NCBI GenBank assembly: GCA_028290325.1
Contig: JAQGJY010000457.1
Coordinates: 1-13,354, forward strand
Direction: 5' to 3'
Length of the DNA: 13,354 nucleotides
Origin: Tardiphaga sp.
GTDB lineage: Bacteria > Pseudomonadota > Alphaproteobacteria > Rhizobiales > Xanthobacteraceae
Shown here: in pieces, positions 6,636 through 13,354 of the stretch
Position numbering within the stretch: the first letter of the stretch is position 1
How the letters are laid out: every line of letters begins with the position of its first letter
Position numbers and translations under genes: made by a program
The notes under the pieces: generated by a model
The model's database searches: none
What the model was told of the DNA's origin: nothing
The model's input: only the letters and a program-made list of their open reading frames with translations

Positions 6636-9131
6636 ATGTTAGGCGTGATCGCAGCGATGCGTCGATTGATGCTGTCGTGTTCGTCGCTGGTCGGCGGCGG
6701 CGCGCTGGGCCTCGTCGCGATGACCCCCGCGGCCGCGCAGCGCGTCGATCATGCGGTCATCGACTATTTCGATTTTGACCGGCAGGAAATCGTGGTGCTG
6801 GTCATCGCGGCGGCGGTGCTCGGATTCTCGGTGCTGTCGGCGATCCTGCTGATGCGCACGCGCACCCGCGCCGCCGCCACCGAAGCGGCCCTGCGCGGCG
6901 AGATTCGCAAGCTGCAAGCCGATGCCGATCGGTTTCGCGCGCTGTTGTTCGCCGAGCCGCAGGTCTTGATCTCATGGCCCGCCGGCGAAAGTCGTCCGCA
7001 GATCAGCGGCGATATCGCTTTGTTGGTGCCGCATTATTCCGACGCGCAGGCGCAGCGCATTCTGGCTTTCGGCACCTGGCTGCCGCCGGAGCCGGCGCTG
7101 CGGATGGATCATGCCGTCGATGCGCTGCTGGAATCCGGCGAGGGCTTTACGCTTCATCTGATGACGTCGAGCGGCCGCGCCATCGAGGCGATGGGCCGCG
7201 CCATCGGCGGCCAGGCGATCGTCCGCATCCGTGAACTGAGCGGCTTGCGGCGCGAGCTCGCCGAGATGACGCAGCGTCACAAGAGCCTTCAGGACGAGAC
7301 GGAAATGCTGCGCGGCCTCGCCGCGGCCGCGCCGTGGCCGATCTGGACCCGACGCACCGGCGGCGGCCTGACCTTCGTCAATGCCGCTTACGTGCAGGCG
7401 ATCGACGCCGCCAGCGCGATCGACGTCGCCGGTCGCGATCTCGAACTGCTCGACAGCAGCGATCGCGGCGCGCTGGCGCGGGCGCTCGACGACACCGCGC
7501 AATTCTCCGCGCGATTGCCGATCGTGGTGGCGGGCGCGCGCCGGCTCTATGATGTGCAGGCGATGCGGGTGCCCGGCGGCAGCGCCGGCATCGCGATCGA
7601 CGCCAGCGAGGCGGCGGCTCTGAGCGCCGCGTTGGTGCGGATGGCCGAGGCGCATCGCCGCACGCTCGATCAACTGTCGTCGGGCGTCGCGGTGTTCGAC
7701 GGCGAGCGTCGTCTCGCGTTCTACAACGACTCCTATCGCCGCTTGTGGGATCTCGACCGCGCGTTTCTCGATGCGTCGCCGGATGATTCCAGCGTGCTCG
7801 ACCAGTTGCGCGCCGCGCGCAAGCTGCCCGAGCAGCCGGATTTCCGTGGCTGGAAAGCGCAACTGCACGACGCCTACCGGGCGGTCGAATCGGCGAAGGA
7901 TGTCTGGTATCTGCCGGACGGCCGCGCGGTGTCCGTCGTCACCACGCCGAATCCCGAAGGCGGCGTCACTTACATTTTCGACGACGTCACCGAAAGCCTC
8001 GATCTGGCGCGCCGCTTCGACCGGCTCAACAACGTGCAGCGTGAAACGCTCGACAAGCTGGCGGAAGCCGTCGCGGTGTTCGGCAGCAACGGCCGCGTGC
8101 AACTGTTCAATCCGGCGTTCGCGAAAATGTGGCGGCTCTCCGCCGCGAAGCTGCAAGACCAGCCGCATATCGAGGCGGTCAAGGACTGGTGCCGGCCGTT
8201 GTTCGACGATGTCGCCGCCTGGCAGAGCCTCAGCGACGCGATCACCGGGATCGACGATCGCGTGCCGCTCGCGCTCAAGCTCGAGCGCCGGGACGGCAGC
8301 GTGTTGGCCTGCATGACGATGCCGCTGCCGGATGGCGCGACCATGCTGACGTTCCAGGACATCACCGACACCGAGAATGTCGAGCGGGCCTTGCGCGAAC
8401 GCAACGAGGCGCTGGAGGCGGCCGACCAGATGAAGGTCGATTTCGTCCACCACGTTTCCTACGAATTGCGCTCGCCGCTGACGACGATCATCGGCTTCGC
8501 GCATTTCCTCAGCGATCCCGGCACCGGGCCGCTGACCCCGAAGCAATCCGAATATGTCGGCTACATCACCAGCTCGACCGACGCGCTGCTCGCGCTCATC
8601 AACAACATTCTCGATCTTGCGACCATCGATGCCGGCGCGATGTCGCTCAATCTCGGCCCGGTCGATATCCGCAAGACGATCGACGATGCCGTTGAAGGCG
8701 TGCAGGACCGGCTGGTCCGCGAGCGCATCAGATTGCATGTCGCGCTCGATCCCGAGATCGGCAATTTCGTCGGCGACCAGCGCCGCGTCGTCCAGGTGCT
8801 GTATAATCTGCTCGCCAATGCCGTCGGTTTCTCGCCACAGGATTCCGTGGTCGCGCTGAGCGCGGTCCGCACCGATCACAAGATTATTTTTTCGGTCACC
8901 GATTCCGGCCCCGGCATTCCGGCCGAGGTGAAGGACAAGGTGTTCGACTGGTTCGAAAGCCATTCCAACGGCTCACGGCATCGCGGCGCGGGTCTGGGCC
9001 TGTCGCTGGTGCGCTCCTTCGTCGAGCTGCACGGCGGCAAGGTGCATGTCGATTCCGTCGTCGGCATCGGCACCACCGTGACATGCAGCTTCCCGATCGA
9101 TCAGCAAGCGCATCGTAACGCCGCCGAATGA
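6636..9131 (+). CDS. divL: DivL-like atypical membrane sensor kinase, Tyr in place of the phospho-acceptor His
   Basis: In Caulobacter, DivL is a membrane protein that reads DivK phosphorylation and controls CckA, and so the CtrA cell-cycle regulator. Numbering from ATG 6636: a hydrophobic stretch (11-33) ending TPAAAQ looks like a signal sequence, a second membrane helix spans about 52-73, and a coiled coil follows. Three PAS domains lie at about 225-320, 342-455 and 470-585. In the H-box FVHHVSYELRSPL the usual His is Tyr609 (TAC), the hallmark of DivL. The ATPase domain is intact: Asn728 (LLANAVGFSP), DSGPGIP from Asp756, GAGLGLS from Gly784. The start is uncertain: ATG 6636 has GGGG 6 nt upstream, while TTG 6624 and ATG 6657 are alternatives. 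It overlaps the next gene by ATGA. At 831 aa it is somewhat longer than the Caulobacter protein. Confidence 0.9.
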   Translation: MLGVIAAMRRLMLSCSSLVGGGALGLVAMTPAAAQRVDHAVIDYFDFDRQEIVVLVIAAAVLGFSVLSAILLMRTRTRAAATEAALRGEIRKLQADADRFRALLFAEPQVLISWPAGESRPQISGDIALLVPHYSDAQAQRILAFGTWLPPEPALRMDHAVDALLESGEGFTLHLMTSSGRAIEAMGRAIGGQAIVRIRELSGLRRELAEMTQRHKSLQDETEMLRGLAAAAPWPIWTRRTGGGLTFVNAAYVQAIDAASAIDVAGRDLELLDSSDRGALARALDDTAQFSARLPIVVAGARRLYDVQAMRVPGGSAGIAIDASEAAALSAALVRMAEAHRRTLDQLSSGVAVFDGERRLAFYNDSYRRLWDLDRAFLDASPDDSSVLDQLRAARKLPEQPDFRGWKAQLHDAYRAVESAKDVWYLPDGRAVSVVTTPNPEGGVTYIFDDVTESLDLARRFDRLNNVQRETLDKLAEAVAVFGSNGRVQLFNPAFAKMWRLSAAKLQDQPHIEAVKDWCRPLFDDVAAWQSLSDAITGIDDRVPLALKLERRDGSVLACMTMPLPDGATMLTFQDITDTENVERALRERNEALEAADQMKVDFVHHVSYELRSPLTTIIGFAHFLSDPGTGPLTPKQSEYVGYITSSTDALLALINNILDLATIDAGAMSLNLGPVDIRKTIDDAVEGVQDRLVRERIRLHVALDPEIGNFVGDQRRVVQVLYNLLANAVGFSPQDSVVALSAVRTDHKIIFSVTDSGPGIPAEVKDKVFDWFESHSNGSRHRGAGLGLSLVRSFVELHGGKVHVDSVVGIGTTVTCSFPIDQQAHRNAAE

Positions 9132-10636
9132 GCGAGCCCCAGACATTTCTCGTCTCGCTCGGCAATGAGGCCGCGACCGCCGATCTGATGGCCGATCTGG
9201 CGCTTCTGATCGGCCCCGGCGACGTCATCACGCTGTCAGGCGATCTCGGTGCCGGCAAGACCGCGGCGGCGCGCGCGATGATCCGTTATCTTGCCGGCGA
9301 CGACACGCTCGACGTGCCGAGCCCGACATTCACCTTGGTGCAGAGCTACGACCTGCCGTCGTTTCAACTGCTGCACGCCGATCTGTATCGCATCAACGAT
9401 CCGAACGAGCTGGAAGAACTGGGCCTGTCGCCGCTGCCTGATGGCGTCGTCGCGCTGATCGAATGGCCGGAGCGCGCGCCGTCGCTGTTGCCGGCGGATC
9501 GTATCGACATCGCCTTCAGCCATCGTCCGGCGCAGGGCGCGAACGCGCGCGCCGCCGACATCAGCGGCCACGGCAAGGCCGCCGCCATTGTCGCGCGGCT
9601 CGCGGCGTTGCGGCTGTTTCTCGATGGCGCGCGCTATCTGAATGCCGCCCGCGAGCGCATGGCCGGCGATGCCTCGACGCGGTCCTACGCCCGGCTGACG
9701 CGCGACGACGGCGTCGTAATCCTGATGAACGCGCCGCGCCGGCCCGATGGCGGCCGCGATTACAGCGCGGCGGTGCATCTCGCCGAGGATGTCAGGCCTT
9801 TCGTGGCGATCGCCAATGGATTGCGCGCGCTCGGCTTCTCCGCGCCGGCGATCTACCACGCCGATCTCGATGCGGGCTTTCTCATCACCGAGGATTTCGG
9901 CCGCGACGGCGTGCTGGCCGGCGATCCGCCAGCGCCGATCGCGGAGCGCTATCAGGCCGCGACCGACCTGCTGGCGGCGCTGCACGCGATCGACGTGCCG
10001 CCGGTGCTGCCGCTGACGCCGCAGCAGGATTATGCGATTCCATTGTTCAGCATCGACGCCATGCTGGCCGAGATCAGCCTGATGCCGCAATGGTATCTGC
10101 CCGACCGCGACGCCGTGCCCGATGACGCGACGCGCGCGCAGTTCATCGCGATCTGGCGCGAGATTCTCGGGCGGCTGCGCGGCACGCCGACGACCTGGAC
10201 GCTGCGCGATTTTCATTCGCCGAACATGATCTGGCTGGCCGATCGCGCCGACGCCATCGGCAAGGTCGGCATCATCGACTTTCAGGACACCGTGATGGGA
10301 CCGGCGGCCTACGATCTGGTGTCGCTGTTGCAGGACGCGCGGATCGATGTGCCCGAGCCGCTGGAGCTGGCCTTGTTCGGGCGCTATCTGAAAATGCGCC
10401 GCTCCGCCGACGCCGCCTTCGACCCGGCCGCCTTCGCCGAGCATTATGCGATCATGTCGGCGCAGCGAAACACGCGGCTGCTGGGGACGTTCGCGCGATT
10501 GAACCGCCGCGACGGCAAGCCGCATTACCTGAAGCATCAGCCGCGCATCTGGACCTACCTGACCCGGTCGCTCGCGCACCCGGCACTGGCGGATTTGCGC
10601 GACTGGTACGCGGACCACGTGCCGCCGCCGGCATGA
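9128..10636 (+). CDS. tsaE: TsaE-AmgK fusion: t6A tRNA-modification ATPase joined to a MurNAc/GlcNAc 1-kinase-like phosphotransferase
   Basis: Residues 1 to about 155 are TsaE, the ATPase of the TsaBDE complex that makes threonylcarbamoyl-adenosine 37 in tRNA: P-loop GDLGAGKT (38-45), SPTFTLVQSY, HADLYRI and LIEWPE. Residues from about 165 to 502 form an aminoglycoside-phosphotransferase fold of the AmgK type: GDASTRSYARL nucleotide loop, ILMNAPRRP, catalytic LRDFHSPN (Asp361, Asn366) and metal-binding IIDFQD (Asp384). AmgK phosphorylates MurNAc or GlcNAc at C1 for peptidoglycan recycling; its partner MurU is encoded two genes downstream, which supports this over antibiotic resistance. The 502-aa frame is continuous, so this is a true fusion, and similar fused annotations are known in alphaproteobacteria. 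The ATG overlaps the divL stop by 4 bp, indicating co-translation with divL. Confidence 0.93.
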   Translation: MSEPQTFLVSLGNEAATADLMADLALLIGPGDVITLSGDLGAGKTAAARAMIRYLAGDDTLDVPSPTFTLVQSYDLPSFQLLHADLYRINDPNELEELGLSPLPDGVVALIEWPERAPSLLPADRIDIAFSHRPAQGANARAADISGHGKAAAIVARLAALRLFLDGARYLNAARERMAGDASTRSYARLTRDDGVVILMNAPRRPDGGRDYSAAVHLAEDVRPFVAIANGLRALGFSAPAIYHADLDAGFLITEDFGRDGVLAGDPPAPIAERYQAATDLLAALHAIDVPPVLPLTPQQDYAIPLFSIDAMLAEISLMPQWYLPDRDAVPDDATRAQFIAIWREILGRLRGTPTTWTLRDFHSPNMIWLADRADAIGKVGIIDFQDTVMGPAAYDLVSLLQDARIDVPEPLELALFGRYLKMRRSADAAFDPAAFAEHYAIMSAQRNTRLLGTFARLNRRDGKPHYLKHQPRIWTYLTRSLAHPALADLRDWYADHVPPPA

Positions 10637-10761
10637 CGCGACCGTCATCGCGCGGCCGGCTCCACCTGGCTCGCCAAGATGCGGCCCAATCGCGGGCCGA
10701 CAACCGGCCCTCCTCGCAAGGACGAACGCGGTCATCAGCCCCGCGCGCAGACAGTCGTTTT

Positions 10762-10777
10762 TTTACGCGGCGTTAAC
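10762..10777 (+). promoter_or_regulatory. Candidate CtrA-binding box upstream of pilZ
   Basis: TTTA, 7 bases, then TTAAC fits the CtrA consensus TTAA-N7-TTAA(C) with one mismatch in the first half. It lies about 70-86 nt before the pilZ start, in the 211-bp gap after tsaE-amgK (10637-10847), a stretch with no gene. The gap implies that pilZ has its own promoter; a T-run (10758-10764) and TTTAGAT (10792-10798) are other AT-rich elements there. Confidence 0.35.
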
Positions 10778-10847
10778 GGTCGCTTCGCTACTTTAGATGG
10801 TAGTTTCGTCCCGCGATCCGGCGGGGACGGACGACGGAGCGAGGACC

Positions 10848-11165
10848 ATGGCGGTCGAACGGCGCAAGGGCGAACGAGTCACATTCGAGCGCGGCATTGG
10901 CGCGTATATGATGGGCATCGACGGCACCTGGCGTCGGGATTGCACGATGGAGGATATTTCCGAAACCGGCGCGAAGCTGACCGTCGATGGCTCGGTCGAA
11001 GGCATCAACCTGCAGGAATTCTTCTTGTTGCTGTCCTCGACCGGGCTGGCCTACCGGCGTTGCGAACTGTCCTGGGTCAATGGCGACCAGCTCGGCGTCA
11101 ATTTCATCAAGTCCGGCGACAAGAAGAAAAAGCTGGTCAGGCGCGGTCAGGACGCCGACGCCTGA
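10848..11165 (+). CDS. Single-domain PilZ protein, probable c-di-GMP receptor
   Basis: Small cytosolic protein of 105 aa consisting of one PilZ domain. Both c-di-GMP-binding motifs are intact: RxxxR as Arg6-Arg10 (RRKGER) and DxSxxG as Asp36, Ser38, Gly41 (DISETG). The C-terminal strand LGVNFIKSG fits the end of the PilZ barrel, followed by a basic tail KKKK. Such proteins usually act by binding a partner when c-di-GMP rises; the partner is unknown here. I chose ATG 10848 because GGAGCGAGG (10836-10844) precedes it closely and the domain begins at once; an in-frame ATG at 10797 would add 17 unlikely residues. It sits between the kinase (tsaE-amgK) and nucleotidyltransferase (murU-like) genes of peptidoglycan recycling, in a locus headed by divL. 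Confidence 0.9.
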   Translation: MAVERRKGERVTFERGIGAYMMGIDGTWRRDCTMEDISETGAKLTVDGSVEGINLQEFFLLLSSTGLAYRRCELSWVNGDQLGVNFIKSGDKKKKLVRRGQDADA

Positions 11166-11167
11166 CG

Positions 11168-11213
11168 CCGGCATGATCCAAAAAGGGCTCGCCCGGTTTT
11201 GGACGAATCGCGC
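11168..11213. repeat. Degenerate intergenic palindromic repeat of Rhizobiales type
   Basis: Just after the pilZ stop. The core folds as TCCAAAA (11177-11183) with TTTTGGA (11197-11203), and inside it GGG (11185-11187) with CCC (11192-11194) around a CTCG loop. The outer GGCATGATCC and CCGGTTTT pieces resemble, from memory, the abundant GCATGATCC...CCGGTTTTC...GATCATGC element of Bradyrhizobium-group genomes. It could also slow transcription leaving pilZ, but no T-run follows the stem. Confidence 0.5.
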
Positions 11214-11257
11214 CTCCTGAGCTGTCGCGTTTCCGTCATCCTGCCATCGTAACGATT

Positions 11258-11286
11258 CCAGTCTCGCGGACTGGCCGTATCCGGCC
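11258..11286 (+). promoter_or_regulatory. Two overlapping hairpins in the pilZ-murU gap
   Basis: CCAGTC (11258-11263) pairs with GACTGG (11269-11274) around TCGCG. GGCCG (11273-11277) pairs with CGGCC (11282-11286) around TATC. They share two bases, so they compete. They lie 61-89 nt before the preferred murU start and could shape a leader RNA. No known riboswitch or attenuator is recognised. Confidence 0.25.
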
Positions 11287-11346
11287 GGCGTGACTATGAT
11301 TCCGACCGACTCGCGCGTTCCCGCCCATCTGCCCATTGAGATCGAC

Positions 11347-12081
11347 ATGCCCGTCAAGCCCAGCACTGCCATGGTTCTCGCCGCCGGTCTCGGACTGCGG
11401 ATGCGCCCGATCACCGATACGATGCCGAAGCCGCTGGTCAAGGTCGCCGGCCGCGCGCTGCTCGACCATGTGCTCGACAAGCTCGGCGAGGCCGGCGTCA
11501 CGCGGGCGATCGTCAACGTGCACTACCTGCCCGACCAGATCATCGCCCACGTCGCCGATCGCACGAGCCCGGTCGTGACGATCTCTGACGAGCGCGACGT
11601 CGTGCTTGGCACTGGCGGCGCAGTGGTCAAGGCGCTGCCGCTGCTGGGCGATGCGCCGTTCTTTCATCTCAACGCCGATACGATGTGGGTCGATGGCGTG
11701 CAACCGAATCTGTCGCGTCTTGCCGCGGCGTTCGATCCGGAGCGCATGGACATCCTGCTGCTGATGGCGCCGACCGCGAGCAGCATCGGCTATGCCGGCA
11801 GCGGCGATTACGCGATGGCCGCCGATGGCACGCTGAAGCGCCGCAAGGAAAATCAGGTGGTGCCGTTCGTCTATGCCGGCGTCGCCATCATGAGCCCCGC
11901 GATGTTCGCCGATGCGCCGCGAGATACGCCGAATGGTGAGTTCTCGCTGACGTGGATGTTCGATCGGGCCAACGAGCAGGAGCGGCTGTTCGGCCTGCGG
12001 ATGGACGGGCTGTGGATGCATGTCGGCACGCCCGACGCCATCGTCGCGGCCGAAGACGCGCTGCTCGCGAGCGTGGCTTAA
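11347..12081 (+). CDS. murU: Nucleotidyltransferase, probable MurNAc-1-phosphate uridylyltransferase (MurU-like)
   Basis: A sugar-1-phosphate nucleotidyltransferase of the GT-A-like fold, 244 aa from the chosen start. MVLAAGLGLRMRPIT (9-23) is the nucleotide-binding signature, PKP (27-29) carries the catalytic Lys28, LGTGGAV is the next substrate loop, and LNADTMW gives the metal-binding Asp. The short length and close sequence pattern match MurU, which makes UDP-MurNAc from MurNAc-1-P. The AmgK-type kinase domain encoded just upstream would supply that substrate, bypassing part of the fosfomycin-sensitive route. Family resemblance to glucose- or mannose-1-P enzymes means substrate choice rests partly on context. 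The start is uncertain: ATG 11347 gives MPVKPSTAMVLAAG with GAG 6 nt upstream; ATG 11296 or GTG 11290 would add 17-19 residues. Confidence 0.85.
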   Translation: MPVKPSTAMVLAAGLGLRMRPITDTMPKPLVKVAGRALLDHVLDKLGEAGVTRAIVNVHYLPDQIIAHVADRTSPVVTISDERDVVLGTGGAVVKALPLLGDAPFFHLNADTMWVDGVQPNLSRLAAAFDPERMDILLLMAPTASSIGYAGSGDYAMAADGTLKRRKENQVVPFVYAGVAIMSPAMFADAPRDTPNGEFSLTWMFDRANEQERLFGLRMDGLWMHVGTPDAIVAAEDALLASVA

Positions 12082-12167
12082 ACCGCGACGTCGCGGCCGT
12101 CAGCCGCCGACTCCCTTACGCCCTATCCGCATGCCATGATGCAACCTGAATCCGAATCAGGTCGCTT

Positions 12168-13354
12168 ATGCACGTATTCAGTATCCCGTCGTCCGCGCCG
12201 TTCCTCCGCACGCTGATCACCGCGCTGGTCGATGGCCGGCTGATCGCCGGCTTCGAGGCGCGCACGCGGCCGGAATGCCTCGCCACCGCGACCTTGTATT
12301 TGCCGACGCGCCGGGCCGGGCGTCTCGCGCGTGAGATCTTTCTCGACGTGCTCGATAGCGATGCCGCGATCCTGCCGCGCATCGTCACATTGGGCGACAT
12401 CGACGAGGACGAACTGGCGTTCGCTGACGCGTCGTCGTCGCTGCCGGAGCAACTCGACACCGCGCCGGCGCTCGACGGGCTGCCGCGCCGGCTGGTGCTG
12501 GCGCAATTGATCGCGCAATGGGCAAAGGGGTTGCAACCGGACGATCCGATGCAGTCGCCCCTGGTGATCGGCGGACCAGCCTCGACACTGGCGCTGGCCG
12601 ACGATCTGGCGCGGCTGATGGACGACATGGCGACGCGCGGCGTTGACTGGCGCGCGCTCGACGGCCTCGTGCCCGACGCGCTGGATGAATACTGGCAGTT
12701 GACGCTGCGCTTTCTCAAGATCGCCGCGGTGCTGTGGCCGCCGATCCTCGCCGAGCGCGGCATGATCGAGCCGGCGCTGCGGCGTGACCATCTGATCGAG
12801 GCCGAAGCCGCGCGGCTGGCCGGGCATCGCGACGGGCCGGTGATCGCGGCGGGCTCGACCGGCTCGATGCCGGCGACGGCGAAGCTGCTGCATGCCATCG
12901 CGCGATTGCCCGACGGCGCGGTGGTGTTGCCAGGCCTCGACATCGATCTCGACGAGGCGGCGTGGAATTTGATCGGCGGCGCCGGCGACACGCCGCCGGC
13001 CTCGAACCATCCGCAATTCGCGTTGCATGGCTTGCTGGCGCGGTTTGGCATCGCGCGGAGGGATGTGTCGCTGCTTGGCGCGCCGGCGGCGCATGGCCGC
13101 GAGTTGCTGGCATCCGAGGCGATGCGGCCGTCGAATGCCAGCGCGCACTGGCATCGGCGCCTGGCCGAGCCCGCTGTCGAAAGCCGGATCGCGGCCGGCA
13201 TGACCGATCTCGCCGTGATCGCCGCCGACAATCAGGAGATGGAAGCGCTGGCGATCGCCGTCGCGATGCGCGAGGCGCATGAACTCAACAAGTCAGCCGC
13301 CTTGGTGACGCCGGATCGCGCGCTGGCCCGGCGCGTCATCGCCGCGCTTGGCCG
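12168..13354 (+). CDS. addB: AddB, double-strand break repair nuclease/helicase subunit (5' part)
   Basis: AddAB processes double-strand DNA ends for RecA-dependent recombination; AddB supplies an inactive helicase-like domain and a nuclease domain. The frame from ATG 12168 runs without a stop to the window end, giving 395 codons of a protein that is usually about 1000 aa. The N-terminus MHVFSIPSSAPFLRTLITAL, then YLPTRRAGRLAREIFLD and LPRIVTLGDIDEDE, are typical of alphaproteobacterial AddB. ALVTPDRALARRVIAAL near the window end is another family block. The C-terminal nuclease and iron-sulfur cysteines lie beyond the window. The upstream gap from murU is 86 bp with only a weak AGG ribosome site. 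In related genomes addA and trxA usually follow, as I recall. Confidence 0.92.
   Translation, partial: MHVFSIPSSAPFLRTLITALVDGRLIAGFEARTRPECLATATLYLPTRRAGRLAREIFLDVLDSDAAILPRIVTLGDIDEDELAFADASSSLPEQLDTAPALDGLPRRLVLAQLIAQWAKGLQPDDPMQSPLVIGGPASTLALADDLARLMDDMATRGVDWRALDGLVPDALDEYWQLTLRFLKIAAVLWPPILAERGMIEPALRRDHLIEAEAARLAGHRDGPVIAAGSTGSMPATAKLLHAIARLPDGAVVLPGLDIDLDEAAWNLIGGAGDTPPASNHPQFALHGLLARFGIARRDVSLLGAPAAHGRELLASEAMRPSNASAHWHRRLAEPAVESRIAAGMTDLAVIAADNQEMEALAIAVAMREAHELNKSAALVTPDRALARRVIAALG

Noticed and set aside
6551..6778. Plus-strand 75-aa frame across the divL start region
   Set aside because: No family match; it overlaps the signal-sequence and membrane-helix region of divL in another frame and has an Arg-rich shadow composition.
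6972..8963. 663-aa minus-strand open frame opposite divL
   Set aside because: High-GC shadow frame. The plus strand encodes a full PAS/kinase protein with conserved motifs; the antisense product is an Arg/Gln/Asp-rich sequence with no recognisable family.
9620..10636. Phosphotransferase domain as an aminoglycoside-resistance gene
   Set aside because: The GDASTRSY and LRDFHSPN forms are of the AmgK type, it is fused to TsaE, and a MurU-like gene follows, so peptidoglycan recycling explains it better.
9236..10735. 499-aa minus-strand open frame opposite tsaE-amgK
   Set aside because: Same antisense artefact; composition is extreme in Arg and no motif is present, while the sense strand has P-loop and kinase motifs.
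12116..13280. Two long minus-strand open frames (371 and 385 aa) opposite addB
   Set aside because: They overlap each other in different frames and lie over an uninterrupted sense frame with clear AddB blocks.

Overview
The window is GC-rich, densely coding DNA from an alphaproteobacterium, most likely Rhizobiales of the Bradyrhizobium/Rhodopseudomonas type. The grounds are an atypical tyrosine-containing DivL kinase, an alphaproteobacterial-type AddB, a TsaE-phosphotransferase fusion, GANTC and CtrA-type motifs, and the gene order mutM / ubiE-ubiB-coaBC-dut. As I recall, that order lies near dnaA in many Rhizobiales. No species call is possible from the sequence alone. I see no rRNA, tRNA, CRISPR array or insertion sequence.

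Left part (1-2221): the 3' end of a trypsin-like protein that seems to lack its catalytic His, then two minus-strand genes. These are mutM (DNA glycosylase) and, upstream of it, a VOC/glyoxalase-superfamily gene that separates mutM from ubiE.

Middle (2222-6431): a tight plus-strand run of housekeeping genes. ubiE and ubiB (ubiquinone synthesis) overlap by 4 bp through a GTG start. After a 39-bp spacer comes coaBC (coenzyme A synthesis), which carries an N-terminal FitA-like ribbon-helix-helix DNA-binding domain. The spacer holds two near-identical direct repeats, one containing TGCTATCA, that could be an operator for that domain. dut overlaps coaBC by an ATGA.

Right part (6432-13354): a cell-cycle and envelope cluster. 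divL has Tyr in place of the phospho-acceptor His and is preceded by three GACTC (GANTC, CcrM-type) sites. It overlaps a tsaE-amgK fusion, which joins the t6A tRNA-modification ATPase to a MurNAc/GlcNAc 1-kinase-like domain. A small PilZ (c-di-GMP) gene follows, with a near-consensus CtrA box upstream. Next is a MurU-like nucleotidyltransferase, expected to use the kinase product in peptidoglycan recycling, and then the first 395 codons of addB (double-strand break repair), cut by the window end.

The best candidates for new biology are the RHH-CoaBC fusion with its putative own operator, and the layout that puts a c-di-GMP receptor between the two peptidoglycan-recycling steps in a locus headed by divL. 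Every gene belongs to a recognisable family; I found no wholly unknown system.
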